Below are positions 1 to 11,600 of a stretch of DNA of 64,000 nucleotides, piece after piece. The DNA comes from Panopea generosa. Lineage: Eukaryota > Mollusca > Bivalvia > Adapedonta > Hiatellidae. The position numbers were made by a program, and so were the translations under genes. The notes under the pieces are model-generated. The model was not told where the DNA came from. It searched no databases and saw only the letters and a list, made by a program, of their open reading frames with translations. Positions within the stretch are counted from its first letter, which is position 1, and every line of letters begins with the position of its first letter. Location: contig CM055901.1 of the NCBI GenBank assembly GCA_029582155.1, positions 56,914,740 to 56,978,739 on the forward strand. The letters run 5' to 3'.

Positions 1-476
1 TTTCAGAATATGTATTTGTTGATGCAAATAGCAGAGCCTAGTCAGAGCAATATTAGGAACAGATAAACAATATAACAAGATATATGTCAAACAAAGATAG
101 CAAGACCTTATCAGTCAAACAACCAATGAATTGGGTTTTACCGCGTATCAACACATTTTAGGTTATTCAAAGCCAAGGAAGGAAGATTCCAGGTTCACTC
201 TACATTTACATGAACAACAAATTAACATACAGATTAAAAATCACATCAACAAATGAATATGCATAATGAACCTTGAACCTTGATACCAGCAGAATTGCAG
301 AGTTTCAGCAAATTGTCATATTACTGACAGTGATCCTTTTCTTGCCATCACTCATATGGCTCCCTGAAATCACACAGGGATTAGTAATTTTACCACAATA
401 ATGAACATGACAAAAAATGATAAAATGAACACAACACCTTTGGAAGATTCCTACCTCTTTGCAGAGAGAGAGAGAG

Positions 477-1072
477 AATCATAACAAGTCCTTGGCCAGT
501 TTTCAAATCATAACAAGTCCTTGGCCAGTTTTCAAATCATAGCAAGGCCTTGGTCAGTTTAAAAATCATAGCAAGTCCTTGGTCAGTTTACAAATCATAG
601 CAAGGCCTTGGTCAGTTTACAAATCATAGCAAGGCCTTGGTCAGTTTACAAATCATAGCAAGGTCATGATCAGTTTACAAATCATAGCAAGGCCTTGGTC
701 AATTTACAAATCATAGCAAGGCCTTGGTCAGTTTACAAATCATAGCAAGTCCTTGATCAGTTTACAAATCATAGCAAGTCCTTGGTCAGTTTACAAATCA
801 TAGCAGCAAGGCCATGGTCAGTTTACAAATCATAGCAAGTCCTTGGTCAGTTTACAAATCATAGCAGCAAGGTCTTGGTCAGTTTACAAATCATAGCAAG
901 GTCTTGGTCAGTTTACAAATCATAGCAGCAAGGCCATGGTCAGTTTACAAATCATAGCAAGTCCTTGGTCAGTTTACAAATCATAGCAGCAAGGTCTTGG
1001 TCAGTTTACAAATCATAGCAAGGCCTTGGTCAGTTTACAAATCATAGCAGCAAGGCCGTGGTCAGTTTAAAA
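477..1072. repeat. 29-bp minisatellite
   Basis: About 20 copies of a unit built around caaggccttggtcagttta. Several copies carry a 3-base insertion (extra CAG), giving 32-bp variants. It is preceded by a short (GA)n stretch near 462-475. Confidence 0.93.
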
Positions 1073-1080
1073 ATCATGTA

Positions 1081-2523
1081 CATCAATACTTGGCACATAT
1101 TACATATATCAACCATTGGCACAGAGTTTTACATGTAGCATAGATCTAGAAAGTTCACCAAGATGTGGCTCTTTTTAATAAATGTTGAAAGACATATTGA
1201 CATGACAAACCATTGTAAAATCCTTAGTCACAATCTGACCTCAGATATTTAGAATTGTTAAGAAACATGTCCATGGAACACGAATACAATTTCTGTTTGC
1301 TTGAACTTTGAAAGCATTGGTCAATGTGAAGTGTTATTTTTTCAATTCAACAGCACTTATAAAAATACAAATATAATAATATTGTAGAGTATTGTTAGAA
1401 GCCATTATTTCCTTTTTTCCTATTTTTTTTATATAAACAGCTACCTTAGAAACAATCTATGGACAAGAACTCCACAAGATTTAATATTCTGTTCTAATCC
1501 TTTTCATATGGTGTGCTAATATATTGTATTGTTGTAATATACAAAATAAAAAATATTTTTACACCAGAAGCAATACCAAGTTCAAATATAAGGCTATGGA
1601 AAATGTTGTAGGCCCCTCTTTCCTTCTACAAGGTTACGCGTCTGACTATCAATCCAGGGGTCGTGAGTTCTAATCCCCAGCCCGGCAACAGTCTCTGTGA
1701 TGATTGATATATGACATTGTGTCTCATTATCATTTGTCTATCACCACTGATTCAAGTGGGAAAGTAATCAGTTATTACGGAGATGGGGTGTGCTCGAGTA
1801 CTGGTTAATCCCAGGAAACAGTGGTTAGGTTAACTGATCGTCTGTTAGCCCTCGATGGCTAGAAAATGATGCTAAATATTCATTCAATCAATCCTTCTAC
1901 AAATGAGGGTTGCCAAAAAAGATTATAAATTACAAGTACTTCAACACCTGACAAAATTACAAGGTGTACAATTGCTCACATACTGAATTTGAATGCAAAT
2001 GAAATAAAATTATGTTTCAAAGATAAATCAATATAGTTAACAATTTTTAAATAGGACATTTGATTAGTAACAATATGTTATAAAAGATATACAAGGTATG
2101 TGTATTTATAGAGAAGACATCACATGTATATCCAACTTCTGTATATATATATATTGTTGTCGAAGAGGCGAGCATTGTTTGTTAGGCATTATAAATATTT
2201 TGAACTTGCCTATTACATGAACTATTGTTTTAAAAGAGAATTAAATATAAACAATAAAAGATACATATTGAACACTGATCATCATGGACCATTTATTTTA
2301 ATTGTATGTTTCTGCATATGATACCTTGTTACCCTTACTGTCACTGGCGGCAAGTCAGTTAAGCTAGCAAACAATCACATAACTAGCTACATGAGCCGTG
2401 TCTAAGAAATACATCACATGGTCCAACATGGATTTTAATCAAACCATCTGAACAACCAAGTACCACGATATAGACACTAATTGTTTATAACTATATTATG
2501 TAACAAGATCGGTTGATGTAACG
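1081..2523. other. 3' flank / UTR of RICTOR with one SINE
   Basis: No coding exon was seen here apart from a SINE at 1608-1893. The part next to 2523 is presumably RICTOR 3' UTR on the minus strand. The first 470 bases of the window are likewise unassigned AT-rich DNA. Confidence 0.5.
1608..1893 (+). mobile_element. tRNA-derived SINE, family A
   Basis: The head has a degraded tRNA-like region (TTACGCGTCTGACTATCAAT, then GAGTTCTAATCCCC as a B-box). The body ends in an ATTCATTCAATCAATC tail. It shares its whole length with copies at 22548, 27226 and 44160. Confidence 0.85.
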
Positions 2524-2631
2524 TCAGTGGAAACTCTCTGTAAATCCATCAAAGTCCTCGGCAAGACTTTTGTCAATGACAGATTTTTCAACTTCTTCCA
2601 TACCAAGTATACCATAGGCCTCTTCCACTAT
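2524..2631 (-). CDS. RICTOR: RICTOR terminal exon
   Basis: The exon follows a CAACAG acceptor and runs in phase 0 for 35 codons (IVEEAYGILG... ending TESFH) to a TGA at 2526-2524. The short, acidic tail sits where human RICTOR has a divergent tail after RRFIQELF. A possible poly(A) signal, AATAAA on the minus strand, lies at 2297-2292. The assignment rests on phase, position and stop codon rather than strong similarity. Confidence 0.7.
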   Translation of the reverse strand: MVEEAYGILGMEEVEKSVIDKSLAEDFDGFTESFH

Positions 2632-5600
2632 CTGTTGACAGGAAAATGTATGAGAATTATGAATGTTTTACTCAAAGCATGTTCTTTACATCAATTGTAT
2701 ATTTACAAACAAAGAAGATAAAAACAGCATCCATGTAACAAACAGTAGCACTCATTCAACTTGACCTATCACTGAATGTAATAAATACCACTACATTCAA
2801 CTAGACCTGTCACTGAAGGTAATAAATACCACTACATTCAACTAGTCCTGTCACTAAAGGTAATAAATACCCATACATTCAACTAAACCTATCACTGAAG
2901 GTAATAAATACCACTACATTCAACTAGACCTATCACTGAAGGTAGTAAACACCACTACATTTAACTAGACCTGTCACTGAAGGTAATAATTACCACTACA
3001 TTCAACTATACCTGTCACTGAAGGTAATAAATACCACTACATTCAACTAGACCTGTCACTGAAGGTTATAAATACCACTTCATTCAACTATAGCTGTCAC
3101 TGAAGGTAATAAATACCCGTCACTGAAGGTAATAATACCACTACATTCAACTAAACCTATCACTGAAGGTAGTAAATACCAATTCATTCAACTAGACCAT
3201 TCACAGATTGTAATAAATACCACTACATTCAACTAGACCTGTCACTGAAGGTAATAAATACCACTACATTCAACTAGACCTTTCACTGAATGTAATAAGT
3301 ACCACTACATTCAACTACATCTATCACTGAAGGTAATATATACCATTACATTCAACTAGACCTTTCACTGAATGTAATAAATACCACTACATTAAACTAG
3401 ACCTTTCACTGAATGTAATAAATACCACTACATTCAACAAGACCTGTCACTTAATGTAATAAATACCACTACATTCAACTAGACATTTCACTGAATGTAA
3501 TAAATACCACTACATTCAACTAGACCTATCAATGAAGGTAATAAATACCACTACATTCAACTAGACCTTTCACTGAATGTAAAAAATACCACTTCATTTA
3601 ACTAGACCTTTCACTGAAGGTAATAAATACCACTACATTCAACTAGAACTTTCACTGAATGTAATAAATACCACTACATTCAACTAGACCTTTCACTGAA
3701 TGTAATAAATACCACTTCATTCAACTAAACCTTTCACTGAATGTAATAAATACCACTACATTCAACTAGACCTGTCACTGAAGGTTATAGATACCATTAC
3801 ATTCAACTAGACCTTTCACTGAATGTAATAAATACCATTGAATTCAACTAGACCTGTCACTGAATGTAACAAATACCACTACATTCAACTAGACCTATCA
3901 CTGAAATTAATAAATACCACTACATTCAACTATACCTATCACTGAAGGTTATAAATACCACTACATTCAACTAGACCTATCACTGAAATTAATAAATACC
4001 ACTACATTCAACTATACCTATCACTGAAGGTTATAAATACCACTACATTCAACTATACCTATCACTGAAGGTAATAAATACCACTACATTCAACTATACC
4101 TATCACTGAAGGTTATAAATACCACTGCATTCAACTATACCTATCACTGAAGGTAATAAGTACCACTACATTCAACTAGATCTATCACTGAAGGTAATAT
4201 ATACCATTACATTCAACTAGACCTTTCACTGAAGGTAATAAATACCACTACATGATTCAAGTCAGAGTCACGAAATTTGAAAGGCATCAGGTCCAGCTTA
4301 GGATCGAACCTGCAACCTTTGGCACGAGAGCACATCACTCTATCCACTTCACTACCGCCATATTTAAATTCAAGGGATATTTTAAATATGAAACATTGAA
4401 CATTAATATACTCTGTTTGTGTATGCATAATGTCATAGACTGCGGCGTGGTCTAGTGGTAGAGTGTCCACCTCGCATGCAGAAGGTCGTGGGTTCAATCC
4501 CCGGCCGGGTCATACCAAAGACTTCAAAAATGGTACTAGAGGCTTCCTCGCTTGGCGCTCAGCATTTAGAGGAGAGTTCTAGGTCTGGTCAGCCCAATGT
4601 CAGTATAATGTGACTGGTTGGGGTTTCATACCATGTGTCTGCAGCATGATACTCCAGTGCGACAGCGCTTAGAATACTGTCTCAAGTAGACACCGTTGCG
4701 ATATGACTGAAAAATTGTTGAAAGCGACACTTAACACCATATAACAACAACAACAGCATAATGTCATTCTGATTGTTAAAATATTTTAAATCATATAACA
4801 AAATATAAATTCAAGACTTATTCTGTGTATAACATGAACAATTAAAAGTCTCACCTTAGATATGTCAATTTCCTCGAAAAGTTCCTGAATAAATCTTCTA
4901 GCAGTGAGTCTGAATGAGCAGGTCCCTAGAAGGTAGGATACTTCGGAATAAAAACACAGGTTCTGGAAAGCTTTAGGGAACTTCTGCTTCAGACTAAAAT
5001 GGAAAATGTCATTATGAAAATTATCAAACATTTGTTATCAGTACATATATCTTTCAAGTTTAATACTATGTTTCTCTTTTCTTTCATTATACCTTCCTAA
5101 GATACCAAAAAGATGAAAAAATCATTTAACCTATCAAGAGATTATCCTGCTGTCTACAAAATCCTTGCTCACCCCCATCACTAACACATAAGAAAGCCAT
5201 ATACACTGCAGTAGTCCTTGTCAAGAAGCCCAAATAATCATGCTCTACCCTACTTGCAGAGAGCTTGCCAGAAAGTCCAACTGCTTGCAGAGAGCTTGTC
5301 AAAAAGTCAAACTCTTTGCAGAGAGCTTGTCAAAAAGTCCAACTCCTTGCAGACAGCTTGTCAAACAGTCCAACTGTTTGCAGACAGCTTGTCAAAAAGT
5401 CAAACTCCTTGCAAAGAGCTTGTCAGAAAGTCCAACTGCTTGCAGAGAGCTTGTCAAAAAGTCCAACTCCTTGCAGAGAGCTTGTCAGAAAGTCTATCTC
5501 CTTGCAGGGAGTTTCTCAGAAAGTCCAACTCCTTGCAGACAGCTTATCAAAAGTCCAACTCCTTGCAGACAGCTTGTCGTAAGTCCAACTTCTTGCAGAC

Positions 5601-8600
5601 AGCTTGTCAGAAAGTACAACTCCTTGCAGAGAGCTCGTCAGAAAGTTCAACTTCTTGCATAAAGCTTTTCAGAAAGTCAAACTGCTTGCAGAGCGCTTGT
5701 CAGAAAGTCCAACTCCTTGCAGACAGCTTGTCAGGAGGTCCAACATTTTTGCAGAGAGCTTGTCAAAAAGTCTAACTTCTTGCCGACGGCTTTTCAGAAA
5801 GTCCATCTCCTTGCAGGGAGTTTCTCAGAAGGTCCAACTCCTTGCAGGGAGTTTCTCAGAAGGTCCAACTCCTTGCAAACAGCTTGTCAAAAGTCCAATT
5901 CCTTGCAGACAGCTTGTCGTAAGCCCAACTTCTTGCAGACAGCTTGTCAGGAAGTACAACTCATTGCAGAGAGCTTGTCAAAAAGTCCAACTTCTTGCAG
6001 AAAGCTTGCCAGAAAGCCAAACTTCTTGCAGAGAGCTTGTCAAAAAGTCCAACTCCTTTCAGAGAGCTTGTCAGAAAGTCCATCTCCTTGCAGAGAGCAT
6101 GTCAGAAAGTCCATCTTCTTGCAGCCAGCTTGTCTTAAAGTCCATTTCCTTGTAGACAGCTTGTCAGAAAGTCCAGCTTCGTGCATACAGCTTGTCAAAA
6201 AGTCCAACTTCTTGCAGAAAGCTTGCCAGAAAGCCAAACTTCTTGCAGAGAACTTGTCAAAAAGTCCAACTTCTTGCAGCCAGCTTGTCTGAAAGTCCAT
6301 CTCCTTGCAGAGAGCTTGTCAAAAAGTCCAACTTCTTGCAGAAAGCTTGCCAAAAGCCAAACTTCTTGCAGACAGCTTGTCGGAAAGTCTAACTACTTAT
6401 AGCCAGCTTGTCTGAAAGTCTATTTCCTTGCAGACAGCTTGTCAGAAAGTCCAGCTTCGTGCATACAGCTTGTCAAAAAGTCCAACTTCTTGCAGAAAGC
6501 TTGCCAGAAAGCCAAACTTCTTGCAGAGAGCTTGTTAAAAAGTCCAACTTCTTGCAGCCAGCTTGTCTGAAAGTCCATCTCCTTGCAGAGAGCTTGTCAG
6601 AAAGTCCAGCTTCGTGCATACAGCTTGTCAAAAAGTCCAACTTCTTGCAGAAAGCTTGCCAGAAAGCCAAACTTCTTGCAGAGAGCTTGTTAAAAAGTCC
6701 AACTTCTTGCAGCCAGCTTGTCTGAAAGTCCATCTCCTTGCAGAGAGCTTGTCAGAAAGTCCAGCTTCGTGCATACAGCTTGTCAAAAAGTCCAACTTCT
6801 TGCAGAAAGCTTGTCAGAAAGTCCATCTCCTTGCAGATAGCTTGTCAGAAAGTCCAGCTTCGTGCATACAGCTTGTCAGAAAGTCCAACTTCTTTCAGCC
6901 AGCTTGTCTGAAAGTCCATTTCCTTGCAGAGAGCTTGTCAGAAAGTCCAGCTTCGTGCATACAGCTTGTCAAAAAGTCCAACTTCTTGCAGACAGCTTGT
7001 CGGAAAGTCCAACTTCTTGCAGCCAGCTTGTCTGAAAGTCCATCTCCTTGCAGAGAGCTTGTCAGAAAGTCCAGCTTCGTGCATACAGCTTGTCAAAAAG
7101 TTCAAATTCTTTCAGAAAGCTTGCCAGAAAGCCAAACTTCTTGTAGAGAGCTTGTCAAAAAGTCTAACTCCTTTCAGAAAGCTTGTCAGAAAGTCCAACT
7201 TCTTGCAGACAGCTTGTCAGAAAGTCCAGCTTCTTGCAGCCAGCTTGTCAGAAAGTCCAGCTTCTTGCAGCCAGCTTGTCAAAAAGTCTAAACAACCTTA
7301 GCACTACATTCTCAACCCTGTTACTAACTCAAGTTACAAGCTAGAAACACCTTTTTACCTGAGTAATCCTTGTTCTGCTCCTTTGACACCAACTGAGCTA
7401 CTCAGGTTGATCACAAATCTTATTATCTCTTTCCTCACCAATGTTCGTCCCATCTGGGTTTCTAATGTCAGTTTTTTATTAGCAGCTGAAAAATAAATAT
7501 CAGTTACATTTGACATAATTCATAACAGCAAACTGCAGATGCTTGAATTTACACAAGGCAAAAAGGTGCATTATTTGATAATTCAAGGGCAATAACTTGT
7601 CTTATTATCCAATTTGGGCAGTGCATCTTACACAATATTTCATGGTTATATAAATACTGTGTAAGTTTGGTTAAGAAAAATATGGTTGCTGGAGTGAACA
7701 TAATCTTGAAGTTAATTAATGGAATGAAGCTGGACACAGTGTGATAAAAATACTTCAAAATGAGCTTAAAGGAAGGTGGTTTAAAAACAAGACCATAAAT
7801 GAATACATACAAGAATCAGATGCAGTACTGGTTAGACTCCCTGATGCTTGATCATTCAAACTGCTGGCTTGTGATCTGCTGACACCTTTCAATGTTCTTG
7901 ATGGCCCGTCACCCTCCAATTTGTCCATTGATACATCACCCTCTGTAACATAACCATCTAAGCTGTTACTCAGATTATTATCTACTACAATGGAACTGTG
8001 TTAACAGATACAACAGTCCCCTAGTCCTACAATGGAACTGTTTTACAGATACAACTGTCTCAAAGTCCTACAATGGAACTGTGTTAACAGTTACAACAGT
8101 CCCCAAGTCCAACAATGAACTGTTTTACAGATATAACTGTCCCAAAGTCCTACAATGGAACTGTGTTAATAGATAAAACAATCCCTAAGTCCTACAATGG
8201 AACTGTGTTAACAGATAAAACAGTCCCTAAGTCCTACAATGGAACAGTGTTAACAGATATAACAGTCTCAAAGTCCTACAATGCAACTGTCTTAGCAGAT
8301 ATAACAGTCCCTTAGTCCTACAATGGAGCTGTGTTAACAGATACAACAGTCCCATAGTCCTACAATGGAACTGTTTTACAGATACAACTTTCTCAAAGTC
8401 CTACAATGGAACTGTGTTAACAGATCTACAACAGTCTCTAAGTCCCACAATCGCACAATGCAACTGTGTTAGCAGATATAAGAGTCTTTAAGTCCTACAA
8501 TGGAACTGTGTTAACAGGTACAACAGTCCCCAAGTCCTACAATGAACTGTTTTACAGATATAACTGTCCCAAAGTCCTACAATGGAACTGTGTTAATAGA

Positions 8601-11600
8601 TAAAACAATCCCTAAGTCCTACAATGGAACTGTGTTAACAGATACAACAGTCCCTAAGTCCTACAATGGAACTGTGTTAACAGATACAACAGTCCCAAAG
8701 TCCTACAATGGAACTGTGTTAAAAGATAGAACAATCCCTAAGTCCTACAATGGAACTATGTAAACAGATACAACAGTCCCAAAGTCCTACAATGGAACTG
8801 TGTAAACAGATACACCAGTCTCTAAGTCCTACAATGGAGCTGCATTAACAGATATTACACTCCCTAAGTCCTACAATGGAACTGTGTTAACAGATACAAC
8901 AGTTCCCATGTCCTACAATGGAACTGTGTTAACAGATACAACAGTCTCTAAGTCCTACAATGCAACTGTCTTAGCAGATATAACAGTCCCTTAGTCCTAC
9001 AATGGAGCTGTGTTAACAGATACAACATTCCCCTAGTCTTTCAATGGGACTGTTTTACAGATATAACTGTCCCAAAGTCCTACAATGGAACTGTGTTAAC
9101 AGATACAACAGTCCCAAAGTCCTACAATGGAACTGTGTTAACAGATACAACAGTCTCTAAGTACCACAATCCCACAATGCAACTGTGTTAGCAGATATAA
9201 CAGTCCTACAATGGAGCTGTTTTCCAGATACAACTGTCACAAAGTCCTACAATGGAACTATGTTAACAGATACAACAGTCCCGAAGTCCTACAATGGAAC
9301 TGTGTAAACAGTTACAACAGTCCCCAAGTCCTACAATGAACTGTTATACAGATATAACTGTCCCCAAGTCCTACAATGAAACTGTGTTAACAGATACAAC
9401 AGTCCCCAAGTCTTACAATGGAACTGTGTTAATAGACAGAACAATCTGTAAGTCCTACAATGGAACTGTCTTAGCAGATATAACAGTCCCCATGTCCTAC
9501 AATGGAACTGTGTTAACAGATACAACAGTCCCCATGTCCTACAATGGAACTGTGTTAACAGATACAACAGTCCCTAAGTCCTACAATGGAACTGTGTTAA
9601 CAGATACAACAGTCACCATGTCCTACAATGGAACTGTGTTAACAGATACAACAGTCCCAAAGTCCTACAATGCCATTATGGAACTGTGTTAACAGATATA
9701 ACAGTCCCAAAGTCCTACAATGGAACTGTGTTAACAGATACAACAGTCTCTAAGTCATACAATGCAACTGTGTTAGCAGATATAACAGTCTCTAAGTCCT
9801 ACAATGCAACTATGTTAGTAGATATAACAGTCCCTCAGTCCTACAATGGAACTGTGTTAACAGATACAACAGTCTCTAAGTCATACAATGCAACTGTGTT
9901 AGCAGATATAACAGTCTCTAAGTCCTACAATGCAACTATGTTAGTAGATATAACAGTCCCTCAGTCCTACAATGGAACTGTGTTAACAGATACAACAGTA
10001 TCTAAGTCCTACATGCAACTGTGTTAGCAGATATAACAGTCCCCAAGTACTACAATGCAACTGTGTTAGCAGATATAACAGTCCCCTAAGTCCTACAATG
10101 GAACTGTTTAACAGATACAACTGTTCACAAGTCCTACAATGGAACTGTGTTAACAGATACAACAGTCCCTAAGTCCTAAAATTGGAACTGTGTTAACAGA
10201 TATAACAGTCCCTATGACCAAAAGTAAATCAATGCTAAAAGAGGTACATATATAATTTACTTTTTCGTCCAAATAATGATAGTGAGAATATTCCGTCTAA
10301 TGTAAATGAGGTATTAACTTACTTTACCCAATTGTATGGGACTATCAAAGCTGACATAGCATACAAATATCATATGAGACTATAATAGCTGATCAAGCAT
10401 ACAAGTATCATATGGGCCTATCACAGCTAGCCTGCCATACAAGTATCATGTAGGACTATCATAGCTGACTTACCGTACGAGTATTGTATGGGACTATCAT
10501 AGCTGACCTGCCATACAAGTATCGCAATGAACTATCAAAGCTGACCTGCCATACAAGTATCGCAATGAACTATCATAACTGACCTGCCATACAAGTATTG
10601 CAATGAACTATCATAGCTGACCTGCCATACAAGCATTGTAAAGGACTATCATAGCTGACCTGCCATACAAGTATTGTAAGGGACTATCATAGCTAACCTG
10701 CCATACAAGTATTGTAAGGGACTATCATAGCTGACCTGCCATACTAGTATTGTATGGGACAATCATAGCTGACCTGCCATACAAGTATCGCAATTAACTA
10801 TCATAGCTGACCTGCCATACAAGTATCATATGGGACTAACATAGCTGACCTGCCATACAAGTATCGCAGTGAATTATCATAGCTGACCTGCCATACAAGT
10901 ACTGTATGAAACTTTCATAGCTGACCTGCCATACAAGTATCATATGGGACTTACATAGCTGACCTGCCATACAAGTATTGTATGGGACTATCATAGCTGA
11001 CCTGCCATACAAGTATCATATGGGACTTACATAGCTGACCTACCATACAAGTATTGTATGGGACTATCATAGCTGACCTGCCATACAAGTATTGTATGGG
11101 ACTATCATAGCTGACCTACCATACAAGTATCATATGGGACTTACATAGCTGACCTGCCATACAAGTATTGTATGGGACTACCATAGCTGACCTACCATAC
11201 AAGTACTGTATGGAACTTTCATAGCTGACCTGCCATACAAGTATCATATGGGACTTACATAGCTGACCTGCCATACAAGTATTGTATGGAACTACCATAG
11301 CTGACCTACCATACAAGTACTGTATGGAACTTTCATAGCTGACCTGCCATACAAGTACTGTATGGAACTTTCATAGCTGACCTGCCATACAAGTACTGTA
11401 TGGAACTTTCATAGCTGACCTGCCATACAAGTATCATATGGGACTTACATAGCTGACCTGCCATACAAGTATTGTATGGGACTACCATAGCTGACTTACC
11501 ATACAAGTATTCTATTGAACTATCATAGCTGACCTGCCATACAAGTATCATATGGGACTAACATAGCTGACCTGCCATACAAGTATCGCAGTGAATTACC

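Noticed and set aside
477..1072. CRISPR-like array of regularly spaced repeats
   Set aside because: There are no unique spacers; the whole period is repeated, and the context is an animal genome.
4440..4512. Possible functional tRNA gene
   Set aside because: The box A/B-like head is joined to a SINE body, tail and target duplication, so it is part of a SINE.
5218..7301. Long overlapping ORFs (up to 242 codons) with a 31-residue repeat
   Set aside because: They occur in all three plus frames and on the minus strand, lie inside a RICTOR intron and follow from a stop-free 31-bp unit. There is no sign of codon constraint.
8115..10027. ORFs with a SYNGTVLTDTTVPK repeat
   Set aside because: The 42-bp unit is divisible by three, so any stop-free frame gives this. 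Copies with in-frame stops interrupt it often, and it is intronic.
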